The notes below the pieces were generated by a model that was not told where the DNA came from, made no database searches, and saw only the letters and a program-made list of their open reading frames with translations. Positions 15,998 to 25,826 of a stretch of 64,000 nt of DNA are shown here, in pieces. The stretch's first letter is position 1; each line of letters begins with the position of its first letter. This DNA comes from Celeribacter sp. HF31 (GTDB taxonomy: Bacteria > Pseudomonadota > Alphaproteobacteria > Rhodobacterales > Rhodobacteraceae), in the NCBI RefSeq assembly GCF_011806455.1, contig NZ_JAATOT010000001.1, positions 62,001-126,000 of the forward strand. The letters run 5' to 3'. The position numbers and the translations under genes were made by a program.

Positions 15998-18193
15998 ATG
16001 CGTGATGCCGAATTTTACCCCGAAGGCCATCTGGTCGCCGTTTTGACCTGTGAACCGCTCGATCGGACGCTGGATTACAAGGCGCCCGAGGGCGGTGTCG
16101 CCATGGGCGCTTTTGTCGAGGTGCCTCTGGGCCCGCGCAAGGTTCTGGGCTGTGTCTGGGGCGAGGGACTCGGGGGATTTGATCTCTCAAAGGCACGCTC
16201 GATCTCGACGGTGCTGGACTTGGCGCCGATGCGCGAGGAGATGCGGCAGTTTCTCGAAAAAGTCGCGGCCTATACGCTCACTCCCATGCCCGCCATGCTG
16301 CGCCTCGCCACCCGCGCGCCGGGGCTGATGAACCCGCCGGGAATGCGCAAGGTCTATCGCCGGGGCGAGGGGCGCCCGCCGCGCGAGACCGACGCACGCT
16401 CAAAGGTATTGGAGACTTTGGACGAATATGGCGGGCTGTCGTTCACGCTCAAGGAACTCGCTGACACGGCGGGGGTCACGGCCTCTGTCGTCAAAGGGAT
16501 GTTGCCCTCTGGCGCTGTGATCGAAGAGGACACGCCCCGCGATCTGCCCTTTCGGCGTTTGGATGCCAATGCGCCCGGCAACGAACTGACCGAGGCGCAG
16601 GAGGCCGCCGCCACGGCACTTCGCGAAGATGTCGCCGCCGAGCGCTATGCCACCACGCTTTTGAAGGGCGTCACAGGGTCCGGCAAGACAGAGGTCTACC
16701 TCGAAGCGGTGGCGCAATGTCTCAAACAGGGGCGGCAGGCCTTGGTGCTTTTGCCCGAGATCGCGCTCACCTCCGCCTTCCTCACCCGGTTTGAGGAACG
16801 CTTTGGCGCACGCCCCGCCGAATGGCACTCCGGCGTGACGATGACCGAACGCCGCCGCGTCTGGAAAATGGTCGGCGAAGGCGGTGCGCAGGTGGTGATC
16901 GGTGCGCGCTCTGCGCTCTACTTGCCGTTTCAAAACCTCGGGTTGATCGTGGTCGATGAGGAGCACGACGGCTCTTATAAACAAGAGGACGGGGTGCATT
17001 ACAACGCCCGTGACATGGCCGTGCTGCGTGCGTCTCTGTGTTCTGCGACGGTCGTTCTGGCCTCCGCCACGCCGTCTCTGGAAACCTGGGCCAATGTCGA
17101 GGCGGGCAAGTACAAACGCCTCGATCTGGAGAGCCGCTATGGCCCCGCCGTGATGCCTGACATGCATGCGCTCGATATGCGGGGCGAGAAACTGCCCTCG
17201 ACGCGGTTCATTTCCGACACTTTGGTGGGGGCGGTGAAAAAACGGATGGAACGCGGCGAGCAATCGCTTTTGTTCCTCAACCGTCGCGGCTTTGCCCCGG
17301 TCACGATTTGTCGCGCCTGCGGGCATCAGATTGCCTGCGATCATTGCGATGCGCGGATGGTCGAACACCGGTTTTTGAAACGCCTGATGTGCCACCAATG
17401 CGGTGAAACCAAACCGATGCCGGAGGCCTGTCCGTCCTGTGGCGTCGAGGGGCGTTTGGCCCCCGTCGGCCCCGGCGTCGAACGTCTGGCCGAAGAGGTC
17501 GCCGAGCGCTTCCCCGAGGCAAAATGTGCGGTGCTGTCCTCCGACCTCTTCGCTTCTGCCCGCGCGCTGAAAGAGCAGATTCAACGCATTGCCGAGGGCG
17601 ACACCGACATCATCGTCGGCACGCAATTGGTGGCGAAAGGGCATAACTTCCCGAATCTCACTCTGGTCGGGGTGATTGACGCCGATCTGGGCCTGCAAGG
17701 CTCCGATCTGCGCGCCGCAGAACGCACTTTTCAGCTCATGCGGCAAGTCGCGGGGCGCGCGGGCCGGTCGGAGAAGAAGGGCGTCGCGCTGTTGCAGACC
17801 TATCAGCCGGAGCATCCGGTCATTCGCGCGATCCTGTCGGGCGATGAGGAGGGCTTTTGGCGCGCCGAGGCCGCCGAGCGCAAAATGGCGGGCGTGCCGC
17901 CCTATGGCCGCATGGCGGGGATCATCCTGTCGGGGCCAGATCTGGCGGTGGTGACCGACGTGGCCAATCATTTGGCGCGCATTGCGGGCCCGTTGCAACG
18001 CATCAATGCCCAGCTTTTCGGTCCGGCGCCTGCGCCCATTGCCCGTGTGCGCGGGCGGCATCGCATCCGTTTTCTGGTCAAGGCCGAAAAGAGCGCACCG
18101 ATCCAGGCGGCTTTGGCGGAGTGGGTGGGGCAGGTGAAGCTGCCCAACAACGTCCGGCTTCAGATCGACATTGATCCGCAGAGTTTTTGGTGA
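15998..18193 (+). CDS. priA: primosomal protein N' (replication restart helicase)
   Basis: 731 residues from ATG 15998. The N-terminal DNA-binding domain (VAVLTCEPLDRTLDYKAPEG) is followed by the superfamily 2 helicase core with LLKGVTGSGKTEVYLE (Walker A) and GLIVVDEEHDGSYKQ (DEEH box). The zinc-binding insertion has paired cysteines in CRACGHQIACDHCDAR and MCHQCGET..CPSCG, then VGTQLVAKGHNFPNLTLVG and QVAGRAGRSEKKG. PriA reloads the replisome at stalled forks. No strong ribosome site is seen; the open frame begins 23 codons earlier with GTG, but homologues start near FYPEG, so 15998 is preferred. Confidence 0.95.
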   Translation: MRDAEFYPEGHLVAVLTCEPLDRTLDYKAPEGGVAMGAFVEVPLGPRKVLGCVWGEGLGGFDLSKARSISTVLDLAPMREEMRQFLEKVAAYTLTPMPAMLRLATRAPGLMNPPGMRKVYRRGEGRPPRETDARSKVLETLDEYGGLSFTLKELADTAGVTASVVKGMLPSGAVIEEDTPRDLPFRRLDANAPGNELTEAQEAAATALREDVAAERYATTLLKGVTGSGKTEVYLEAVAQCLKQGRQALVLLPEIALTSAFLTRFEERFGARPAEWHSGVTMTERRRVWKMVGEGGAQVVIGARSALYLPFQNLGLIVVDEEHDGSYKQEDGVHYNARDMAVLRASLCSATVVLASATPSLETWANVEAGKYKRLDLESRYGPAVMPDMHALDMRGEKLPSTRFISDTLVGAVKKRMERGEQSLLFLNRRGFAPVTICRACGHQIACDHCDARMVEHRFLKRLMCHQCGETKPMPEACPSCGVEGRLAPVGPGVERLAEEVAERFPEAKCAVLSSDLFASARALKEQIQRIAEGDTDIIVGTQLVAKGHNFPNLTLVGVIDADLGLQGSDLRAAERTFQLMRQVAGRAGRSEKKGVALLQTYQPEHPVIRAILSGDEEGFWRAEAAERKMAGVPPYGRMAGIILSGPDLAVVTDVANHLARIAGPLQRINAQLFGPAPAPIARVRGRHRIRFLVKAEKSAPIQAALAEWVGQVKLPNNVRLQIDIDPQSFW

Positions 18194-18202
18194 GAAAGCC
18201 GC

Positions 18203-18679
18203 TCAGCCGAAGGCCTTCGGGTAGATCAGCTCTTTGGTTTTCGCCTTGGCCGGACCTGCTGTCAGCGTGTGGTCCAAGGGGTAGGGGGAGGTGAAGCTCT
18301 CCGCGATTGGGGTGAACCCGCAGCGGCTGTAGAACGCCGGATCGCCCAAGACGACGAGGGTTTGCCCGGAGAGTTCCGCCCATTGGCTGATCATGCCAAC
18401 GAGGCGGCGCCCGTAGCCGCGCGTCTGCAGGTCTGGGCGGATTGCGACGGGGGCGAGGCAGAGCCAGCTTTTGGGGGCGGTCATTTTCGACAGAGCGGCA
18501 TAGCCGATCACCTCGCCCGCCATAGGCAGGACCATTTCGCCCGCGATGGCGCGGGATTTGCGCAGGGCTTCGACCAGTTGCGCTTCGTCCTTTTGGCCGA
18601 ACGCGGCGGTCAGGAGGTCGGCGACGGCGGGTTCCTCGCCGCGTTTCATGTCGCGCATGAAGTCGGGCGTTTTAAGCAT
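18203..18679 (-). CDS. GNAT family N-acetyltransferase (YhbS-like)
   Basis: 158 residues. The GNAT core is visible: MKRGEEPAVADLLTAAFG at the N-terminus, VIGYAALSKM, then PVAIRPDLQTRGYGRRLVG carrying the acetyl-CoA pyrophosphate loop (RGYGRR) and LVVLGDPAFYSRCGFTPI typical of the YhbS type. It ends with the KELIYPKAFG motif shared with two other genes in this window (24584, 25327). The substrate is unknown. Its start overlaps the end of the membrane gene at 18672 by eight bases, so the two are probably co-transcribed. It is convergent with priA. Confidence 0.87.
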   Translation of the reverse strand: MLKTPDFMRDMKRGEEPAVADLLTAAFGQKDEAQLVEALRKSRAIAGEMVLPMAGEVIGYAALSKMTAPKSWLCLAPVAIRPDLQTRGYGRRLVGMISQWAELSGQTLVVLGDPAFYSRCGFTPIAESFTSPYPLDHTLTAGPAKAKTKELIYPKAFG

Positions 18680-19040
18680 GGCGGAGAGCTTTCAAATAGA
18701 GGGCGGCAAAGACGATTTCGGTGATGACGGCCACCAGAATGCCGGGGCCCACCCGACCCAAGGCCCATTCGGTGAGGCCCAGCATCGCGATGGTGATCAA
18801 AAAGACGACCCCTGCGGAGAGCAACGCGCGTTGGACTTTTGGGTGATCCATGTCGGCCAGTTGCAGGTAAAGAAGCCCCAGAGGCGCGAACAAAAGCCCG
18901 GCGCGGCGGGCCATGACGTCGGCGCCTGTCGAAGGATCAAGGCCGAAGATTGCACCGAAGAGGCCGGGGGCCAAGAGAAGCCCCGCACAGAGCGCGAAAA
19001 AGAGAGTGGCGCTGAGGCGAAACAAAAGGGCGTTGGGCAT
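18672..19040 (-). CDS. small four-helix membrane protein, 122 aa
   Basis: Predominantly hydrophobic with about four membrane segments: ATLFFALCAGLLLAPGLFGA, RAGLLFAPLGLLYLQLA, AGVVFLITIAMLGL and GPGILVAVITEIVFAALYL. It starts MPNALLFRLSATL and has a short basic C-terminus. It resembles small uncharacterised inner-membrane proteins, and no function is assigned. It precedes and overlaps the GNAT gene by eight bases. Confidence 0.75.
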   Translation of the reverse strand: MPNALLFRLSATLFFALCAGLLLAPGLFGAIFGLDPSTGADVMARRAGLLFAPLGLLYLQLADMDHPKVQRALLSAGVVFLITIAMLGLTEWALGRVGPGILVAVITEIVFAALYLKALRHA

Positions 19041-19109
19041 GAGGGTCTCCGAAACAGGTCAGGTCTTTGAACCCTGATCTGTCCTGGCGCGCAAGGTTTG
19101 GATGTGCGC

Positions 19110-19835
19110 TCAGAAAAGATGTTTGCGCAGGAAATGCGGTTCAAGCGGACAGGCGGGGCGGCGCGTTTCGGGGAAAACGGGTTCCGGGATCGGGTCAAAG
19201 CGCAGGCGTTTTGCGGACCAATTCCATTCTTGCGTCTCTGTGAGAAGCACGCCGTGGAAGGTCCAAAAGTTGTGGGATTTGAACCCGGTTTCATCGGTGT
19301 AGAAGGCGAGGCCGCGCAGATCTGCGATATTGGTGATCGGCTCACCGGAAAGGGCGACGCAATAGGGGGCGCCGTTTGTCAGGCCTGCGATCTGGGTGAC
19401 GGCGGGGATCATGGCGGAAAGCGACCAGAGCGAGATGAGCGTGACCGCGAGGAGGAGGGCTTTTCCGGCAGCGGTTCTATGCCCCCAGAGCCCCATGAGC
19501 GCGGCCCATGTGACGAAGATGTAGAGAAAGATGTGCGTCGTGCCGGGGCCTGACATGATCAGGATCAGAAGGCTCGGCAGCCAGAGGAGCGAGATTACGA
19601 CGCGGAGCGCCACGGAAGGCATCGGGAGGAGGAGTGCCAGAGGGGCGAAGAGGGGGGCTATGGCCAGTCCGATAAACATCGCGAGGAATAGGCTGTCTGC
19701 GCCGCCGCCACTGGTGGTAAGTTTGTCGATCAGCTCGCCCAAAGGGATCGGTGCCGCGCCGAATGTGGCGAGCACGTAAAGGAGCATGATGGCCCAGAGG
19801 AGTTTCAGCGGGAGCGGGCGGGACTTTGACGACAT
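19110..19835 (-). CDS. uncharacterised multi-spanning membrane protein, 241 aa
   Basis: It starts MSSKSRPLPLKLLWAIMLLY. At least five hydrophobic spans are visible in the first two thirds (LLWAIMLLYVLATFGA, LAMFIGLAIAPLFAPLALLL, VVISLLWLPSLLILIM, IFLYIFVTWAALMGLWG, ALLLAVTLISLWSLSAMIPA). The last ~80 residues are soluble and aromatic-rich, with FYTDETGFKSHNFWTF, probably periplasmic. No family is recognised. The ribosome site is weak; a TTG start 16 codons upstream lies inside a terminator hairpin and is disfavoured. Confidence 0.7.
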   Translation of the reverse strand: MSSKSRPLPLKLLWAIMLLYVLATFGAAPIPLGELIDKLTTSGGGADSLFLAMFIGLAIAPLFAPLALLLPMPSVALRVVISLLWLPSLLILIMSGPGTTHIFLYIFVTWAALMGLWGHRTAAGKALLLAVTLISLWSLSAMIPAVTQIAGLTNGAPYCVALSGEPITNIADLRGLAFYTDETGFKSHNFWTFHGVLLTETQEWNWSAKRLRFDPIPEPVFPETRRPACPLEPHFLRKHLF

Positions 19836-19847
19836 GACACAACCAAA

Positions 19848-19877
19848 CAAAAAAAGGAGCGCGGTTTCCCGCACCCC
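19848..19877 (-). terminator. intrinsic terminator of the pyrophosphatase gene
   Basis: Read on the minus strand, GGGGTGCGG pairs with CCGCGCTCC (two G-U pairs) across a GAAA tetraloop and is followed by seven T. It ends ppaC transcription before the membrane gene at 19835. Confidence 0.88.
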
Positions 19878-19907
19878 TTTCAAAGCTCATAAAACCGGAA
19901 AAGTCGA

Positions 19908-20828
19908 TCAGACTTTGAGGTTCGGGATGATCTGTTTCTTGCGGGACATGATGCCCGGCAGAACGACGCTGTCGCCCTCAACGGTCGCGCCGAAAGATTT
20001 CTCGGCCACGGTTTTGCACAGATCGTTCGGGGTGAAGAAGGTGGCTTCTTCGTTCAGGATGTCGACGACGAAGAGGAGAACCTGATCGACACCGTCCTCG
20101 GCCTCAACGGCTTTGAAGCTCTCCATGATCGACGCTTTGCGGTCGAGCACGAGTTTCGGCGCGGTGGTTTCCAGAACGGAGACGCGGAATTTGGTGCCGT
20201 CGACTTCGTATTCTTTCGAGTCCATACGGATCAGCTCGGCATCCGAGAAGGCGGAAATGTCGGATTTGGCTTCGAACATTTCGGACGCGTATTGGCCGAG
20301 ATTGATGTTCAGCTCGGAGGCCAGTTTCTCGGCCAGCGCCTTGTCCACGTCGGTGGTGGTCGGGCTGCGGAATTCCAGCGTGTCGGAGAGGATGCAGGAC
20401 AGCATCGCGCCTTTGATGTTGTCGGGCATCTTGTCGGCATCGTCGCCCATCAGGTCGTACATGATGGTGGCGGTGCAGGCGAGCGGACGGATGGTGATGT
20501 CGATCGGACCTTTGGTCTCGAGACCGCCCACGAGTTTGTGGTGGTCGATGATCGCGGTGACATTGGCGTCGTTGATCGCGTCGGGCAGTTCAGCCGGGTT
20601 GTTGGTGTCGACGATGACGACGTCCTGGCCTTCTGCGACTTCGGAGATGCTTTCCGGTTTGTCGAAACCCCATTTCTCGATGACGAAAGCGGCTTCGGTG
20701 TTCGGCTCGCCCAGCAGGACGGCTTTGGCGTCGACGCCTTTGACTTCGTTCAGATACCACGCCCAGATGAGCGGGGAGCCGGTGGAATCGGTGTCGGGGG
20801 ATTTGTGGCCGAAAACAAGCGTGGTCAT
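19908..20828 (-). CDS. ppaC: manganese-dependent inorganic pyrophosphatase (family II, DHH/DHHA2)
   Basis: 306 residues; hydrolyses PPi to phosphate to drive biosynthetic reactions. Metal-binding motifs in order: FGHKSPDTDS, VIVDTNNPAELPD, AIIDHHKLVGG (the DHH triad), LSCILSDTLEFRSPTTTD and the C-terminal MSRKKQIIPNL substrate site of the DHHA2 domain. Length is standard for family II enzymes. The start at 20828 has AGGA upstream; the open frame continues 33 codons further without support. It is divergent from the DUF2161 gene. Confidence 0.96.
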   Translation of the reverse strand: MTTLVFGHKSPDTDSTGSPLIWAWYLNEVKGVDAKAVLLGEPNTEAAFVIEKWGFDKPESISEVAEGQDVVIVDTNNPAELPDAINDANVTAIIDHHKLVGGLETKGPIDITIRPLACTATIMYDLMGDDADKMPDNIKGAMLSCILSDTLEFRSPTTTDVDKALAEKLASELNINLGQYASEMFEAKSDISAFSDAELIRMDSKEYEVDGTKFRVSVLETTAPKLVLDRKASIMESFKAVEAEDGVDQVLLFVVDILNEEATFFTPNDLCKTVAEKSFGATVEGDSVVLPGIMSRKKQIIPNLKV

Positions 20829-20934
20829 AAGGGGGCTGTCCTTCGTGAATGGTCGTTTTGCGGGCCTTATAGGCAGTGCAGCACGACTTGTCACGCCTTG
20901 CGAGCGCTCACGGGATGGCTGTAACACTTATCGC

Positions 20935-21585
20935 ATGGCTACCATCCGCGAAACCGATCTCTACCTTCCCGTGAAAGCGCATTTCGAGGCGCTGGGTTAT
21001 GTGGTGAAAGCAGAGGTGCGGGACGCGGATGTGGTGGCGGTGAAAGACGGTGTGCCCGTCATCATCGAGCTGAAAACCGGCTTTACCCTCCAGCTTTTGC
21101 AACAAGGCACCGCGCGACAGGCGCTGAGCGATCACGTCTACCTCGCCGTGCCGCGATGGAAGGGCAAGGCGGGCTGGCGGATGTTCAAGGGGAACCTTGG
21201 GCTGTGCAAACGGCTGGGGCTTGGGGTGATTTCGGTGAATGTGGTGGAAGGTTCGGTGCAGGTGCACCATGACCCGCGCGCTTTTGTTCCGCGCAAGAAC
21301 AAGGCGAAGACGGAAAAGCTCTTGGCCGAGTTCGCGCGCCGAGAGGGGGACCCCAATCTGGGCGGCTCAAAAGCCGGTGGCCGCGTGACCGCCTACCGTC
21401 AGGACGCGGAGAAATGCCGGGCGTATTTGTTGGAGAACGGGCCATCGAAGGGGGCGGAGGTGGCCAAGGCCACAGGCGTCAAACACGCCACCCGGATGAT
21501 GCGGGATAATCATTATGGGTGGTTTGAGAAGGTTGAGGTGGGGGTTTATGGGGTGCAGCAAAACGAGCGGCTTACGGCCTTTTAG
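20935..21585 (+). CDS. DUF2161 family protein with PD-(D/E)xK nuclease-type core
   Basis: 216 residues starting MATIRETDLYLPVKAHFEAL. Near residue 30 it has DADVVAVKDGVPVIIELKTG, the D-x(n)-E-x-K arrangement of PD-(D/E)xK phosphodiesterases. TLQLLQQGTARQALSDHVYL follows, giving the Q and R typical of DUF2161. The C-terminus (KGAEVAKATGVKHATRMMRD) looks like a winged-helix module. Family members are common single genes in Rhodobacteraceae with no proven role; nuclease activity is inferred. The 3' end overlaps the convergent HNH gene by four bases. Confidence 0.85.
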   Translation: MATIRETDLYLPVKAHFEALGYVVKAEVRDADVVAVKDGVPVIIELKTGFTLQLLQQGTARQALSDHVYLAVPRWKGKAGWRMFKGNLGLCKRLGLGVISVNVVEGSVQVHHDPRAFVPRKNKAKTEKLLAEFARREGDPNLGGSKAGGRVTAYRQDAEKCRAYLLENGPSKGAEVAKATGVKHATRMMRDNHYGWFEKVEVGVYGVQQNERLTAF

Positions 21586-22118
21586 AGCTTTTGACGAATG
21601 CTTTTTGCAACGGCGTCGGCCTCTTCAAGCAAGCGAAAAACTTCGGAGCGAATTTCAAGAAAACGGTCCAATTCTGGTTGCGCCGCGTTTCGAATGTCAT
21701 CCATTGTCGTTGGTCTGGCTTCATCGGCACTCAAAAACTTTTCCATTCTCGCTATACGATTTTCAAGGTTAGGGCGCCCTTCATGAATTATAAAATCACG
21801 CCAATTCTTTTTGCCTTTTCGTTCGTTGCAGGTTCGGCATGAAGGAACAAGATTTCGTATGCGATGTCCGTAGCCTGAAAACTCTCCTGCAATCACTCTG
21901 TTGAACACATGATCCCACGTCGCAGCAGGAGCGTCGCAATACACACAGGTCAATTCATCTTCGGGATTTTGCCCTAAATCCGTTATACTCGAATTGACTG
22001 TGCTTTCGGAGTATTCGTCGAAAGGTGCGAGAGCAGACGCGAAGGCGTTTGAGAAGGTGCTTTTGCGCCCCATAATTCGGGAGCTTTTTAAGTATTTCTT
22101 GATGTCATATGCTTTCAT
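21582..22118 (-). CDS. HNH endonuclease-domain protein, low GC
   Basis: 178 residues. The HNH fold is clear: CVYCDAPAATWDHVF gives the first zinc CxxC and the catalytic D-H, and NLVPSCRTCNERKGKKNW gives the N and second CxxC. The N-terminal ~50 residues are basic and polar (MKAYDIKKYLKSSRIMG). The C-terminal ~70 form charged helices (LENRIARMEKFLSADE). The gene is markedly more A/T-rich than its neighbours and has a weak ribosome site, both signs of horizontal transfer. It could be a stand-alone defence, restriction-like or mobile-element nuclease; no partner methylase, intron or phage gene is seen beside it. Confidence 0.85.
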   Translation of the reverse strand: MKAYDIKKYLKSSRIMGRKSTFSNAFASALAPFDEYSESTVNSSITDLGQNPEDELTCVYCDAPAATWDHVFNRVIAGEFSGYGHRIRNLVPSCRTCNERKGKKNWRDFIIHEGRPNLENRIARMEKFLSADEARPTTMDDIRNAAQPELDRFLEIRSEVFRLLEEADAVAKSIRQKL

Positions 22119-22214
22119 TTTTCTTTTTTAAGGCCTCTTTTGTGAAAACCAACATAAATTTATGAGCGACTACTTCGCGCGATGATGCGTGAATTATTTT
22201 TCCCCAACTCCCCT

Positions 22215-22244
22215 GTTGACTCACCACCGTCACCTTCCTAACTA
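22215..22244 (+). promoter_or_regulatory. groESL promoter
   Basis: TTGACT at 22216-22221 and TAACTA at 22239-22244 with a 17-base spacer. Read as a heat-shock promoter, GTTG-N18-CCTAACT has the same geometry as those at 6959, 27946 and 32480. Expected start of transcription is at the CIRCE element. The rest of 22119-22346 shows no gene. Confidence 0.65.
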
Positions 22245-22251
22245 TGCGTCG

Positions 22252-22278
22252 TTGTCACTCTCCCGAGGTGAGTGCTAA
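22252..22278. promoter_or_regulatory. CIRCE operator (HrcA site)
   Basis: TTGTCACTC, nine bases, GAGTGCTAA. The right arm matches the CIRCE consensus exactly and the left arm differs at two positions. It sits between the promoter and groES, where HrcA represses groESL. Confidence 0.92.
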
Positions 22279-22346
22279 CGATTGATTTACCCCGCCCCCT
22301 CAGAGGGTGGACGAAAACAGAAACTTTGAGCGAAGGAGCCTCGAAG

Positions 22347-22634
22347 ATGGCATTCAAACCGCTGCACGACCGCGTTGTGGTCGAACGTGTTGAGAGCGAA
22401 GAAAAGACCGCAGGTGGTCTCATCATCCCCGATAGCGCAAAAGAAAAGCCCGCCGAAGGCAAAGTCGTTGCCGTGGGCGAAGGCGCTCGCAAAGACAGCG
22501 GCGAGCTGATCGCTCCCTCCGTCAAAGAAGGCGACATCGTCCTCTTTGGCAAATGGTCCGGCACGGAAATCACCGTGGACGGCAAAGAGCTTCTCATCAT
22601 GAAAGAGTCGGACATCCTCGGCATCATCGCCTGA
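22347..22634 (+). CDS. groES: co-chaperonin GroES
   Basis: 95 residues from ATG 22347, preceded by GAAGGAG. It starts [20 protein letters not shown], has the mobile-loop segment [18 protein letters not shown] that contacts GroEL, and ends [16 protein letters not shown]. It forms the heptameric lid of the chaperonin. It is first in the groESL operon behind CIRCE, 48 bases before groEL. Confidence 0.99.
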   Translation: MAFKPLHDRVVVERVESEEKTAGGLIIPDSAKEKPAEGKVVAVGEGARKDSGELIAPSVKEGDIVLFGKWSGTEITVDGKELLIMKESDILGIIA

Positions 22635-22679
22635 GCGAACGCCTGAGACCGACCCACATCAACCCAATTTATGGAGTGA

Positions 22680-24329
<1,650 letters not shown>

Positions 24330-24372
24330 TCATCTCGCAAGAGATGTGATCAGCCGACTGGCTCAAAAATCG

Positions 24373-24404
24373 AAAGGGTCGCCGTTAAGGGCGGCCCTTT
24401 TTCG
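24373..24404 (+). terminator. intrinsic terminator of groESL
   Basis: AAAGGGTCGCC pairs with GGCGGCCCTTT (one G-U) across a short loop, followed by T5. Confidence 0.9.
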
Positions 24405-24583
24405 TCTCTGCACCTGAAAATACGTCGGACAGATCGGCAATATCTGTGTGAACCGGTGATTTTGCCCAAAAAAAGGCCGTAAGCCTCTATTTTACAAGGA
24501 TGTGCAAAATCGGCGCATTTCTGCCTTGCTATCGTTTTTCTGCACCTGCAATGTTTTTAAAAAGCTTGTTGATGAGTGATGGT

Positions 24584-25084
24584 ATGCACCTACGCGCCCT
24601 TTCCACTGACGACGATATTGCGGTGTCCGTGCTTTTGGATACGACATTTGGCAATTCGGATATGTACCGTTTGGCACAATGCCTGCGCGAAGAAGGTTCC
24701 GTCGCGATGGAGCGGGTCGCCTATGAGAACGAGACCATTCTGGGCTATATCTGCTGCGCGCGCATGACGCTGCCTCAGGACTGGTGGGCCCTGTCTATTC
24801 TTGCTGTCTCTCCGATCTATCACAAACGCGGCATGGGCCGGGAATTGGTGGTGCGCGGCATGGAGCACGCGCGCCGCGAAGGCGCCAAGGCGGTGGTCGT
24901 TGTCGGAGACCCGAAATATTTTTCCCGCGTCGGCTTTTCCAAACTGGCGGCGAGCAATCTTGAGACGCCTTTTCTCAAGGAGCACACCTCGCTCTATCCG
25001 ATTGCGCCAGGCACCGGAATGAGTCGCAATGAACTCATCTATCCCACAGCATATGGCAAATTTGTGGACGCGATAAGCGGCTGA
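24584..25084 (+). CDS. GNAT family N-acetyltransferase, YhbS-like, copy 2
   Basis: 166 residues starting MHLRALSTDDDIAVSVLLD. Acetyl-CoA loop: LAVSPIYHKRGMGRELVVRG; then KAVVVVGDPKYFSRVGFSKL and the end block NELIYPTAYG. It belongs to the same subfamily as the genes at 18203 and 25327 and is most similar by eye to 25327, its immediate downstream neighbour. The substrate is unknown. The start is aligned with the paralogue; an in-frame ATG four codons earlier is possible, and neither has a strong ribosome site. Confidence 0.85.
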   Translation: MHLRALSTDDDIAVSVLLDTTFGNSDMYRLAQCLREEGSVAMERVAYENETILGYICCARMTLPQDWWALSILAVSPIYHKRGMGRELVVRGMEHARREGAKAVVVVGDPKYFSRVGFSKLAASNLETPFLKEHTSLYPIAPGTGMSRNELIYPTAYGKFVDAISG

Positions 25085-25326
25085 TACGCTCGGTATTTAG
25101 GCATAAAACGCATCTTGCGTGTGTTCTTATTCGCCCTTGACGCGCTAAGGTTGTGTTTTTCGACTTTACCTAGCTTCAGCATTGAGTGTTTACTAAGTAT
25201 TTTCATATTCAAGTATTGGTGAGGTGACATGCGGCAGTGACTTGGTGCGTTTGCATGTCGGAAACGGTTTTGGAGTTGCTCCGCGTCCCGTTTGTTTGGG
25301 GCCGGTGATATTTATGTGAATTGAGT

Positions 25327-25821
25327 ATGAGAATTAGACATTTTGAGTCGGGGGACGATCTCGCTGTGTCTGTGCTTCTGGATGGATATTTCCAAGGTTC
25401 GGGCATGTTTCATATGGTGCAGCAGCTGCGCCTGGATCAAGATATCGCGATGGAATGCGTGGCCTGCAAAGGGGACGATCTTTTCGGCTATCTTGCTTTT
25501 GCAAAATTGAAATCGCCGGACAACTGGTGGAACCTTGCGATCGTTGCAGTGTCTTCGGCGTGGCGTCAAAAGGATGCCGATGCCTACATGATCCGTAAGT
25601 CGCTCGAATTTGCACGCGAGCATGGGGCACAGGCTATCGTCGTTGTCGGCTCTCCGGAGTTTTATACCCCTCTGGGTTTTGCGCCCATTGCGGGACAAAA
25701 CATCATTCTGCCGTTCGGGCGGGAAAGAACGCAAATCACCTATCTTGATGACAACGCGCCGCAGGATTTGCAGCGCGTCATCTATCCTGATGCTGTGGCG
25801 CAGGCCGCAAAGGCCCCATAG
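25327..25821 (+). CDS. GNAT-fold protein with degenerate acetyl-CoA loop, copy 3
   Basis: 164 residues starting MRIRHFESGDDLAVSVLLD. It follows the fold of its neighbour at 24584 throughout (LDQDIAMECVACKG, NWWNLAIVAVS, AQAIVVVGSPEFYTPLGF, QRVIYPDAVA). The loop that should read R/Q-x-x-G-x-G/A is AVSSAWRQKDADAYMIRKSL: both glycines are gone. It may bind CoA poorly or act as a non-catalytic partner. It lies 242 bases downstream of copy 2; that AT-rich gap holds no gene but could carry its own promoter. Confidence 0.8.
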   Translation: MRIRHFESGDDLAVSVLLDGYFQGSGMFHMVQQLRLDQDIAMECVACKGDDLFGYLAFAKLKSPDNWWNLAIVAVSSAWRQKDADAYMIRKSLEFAREHGAQAIVVVGSPEFYTPLGFAPIAGQNIILPFGRERTQITYLDDNAPQDLQRVIYPDAVAQAAKAP

Positions 25822-25826
25822 GTGGG

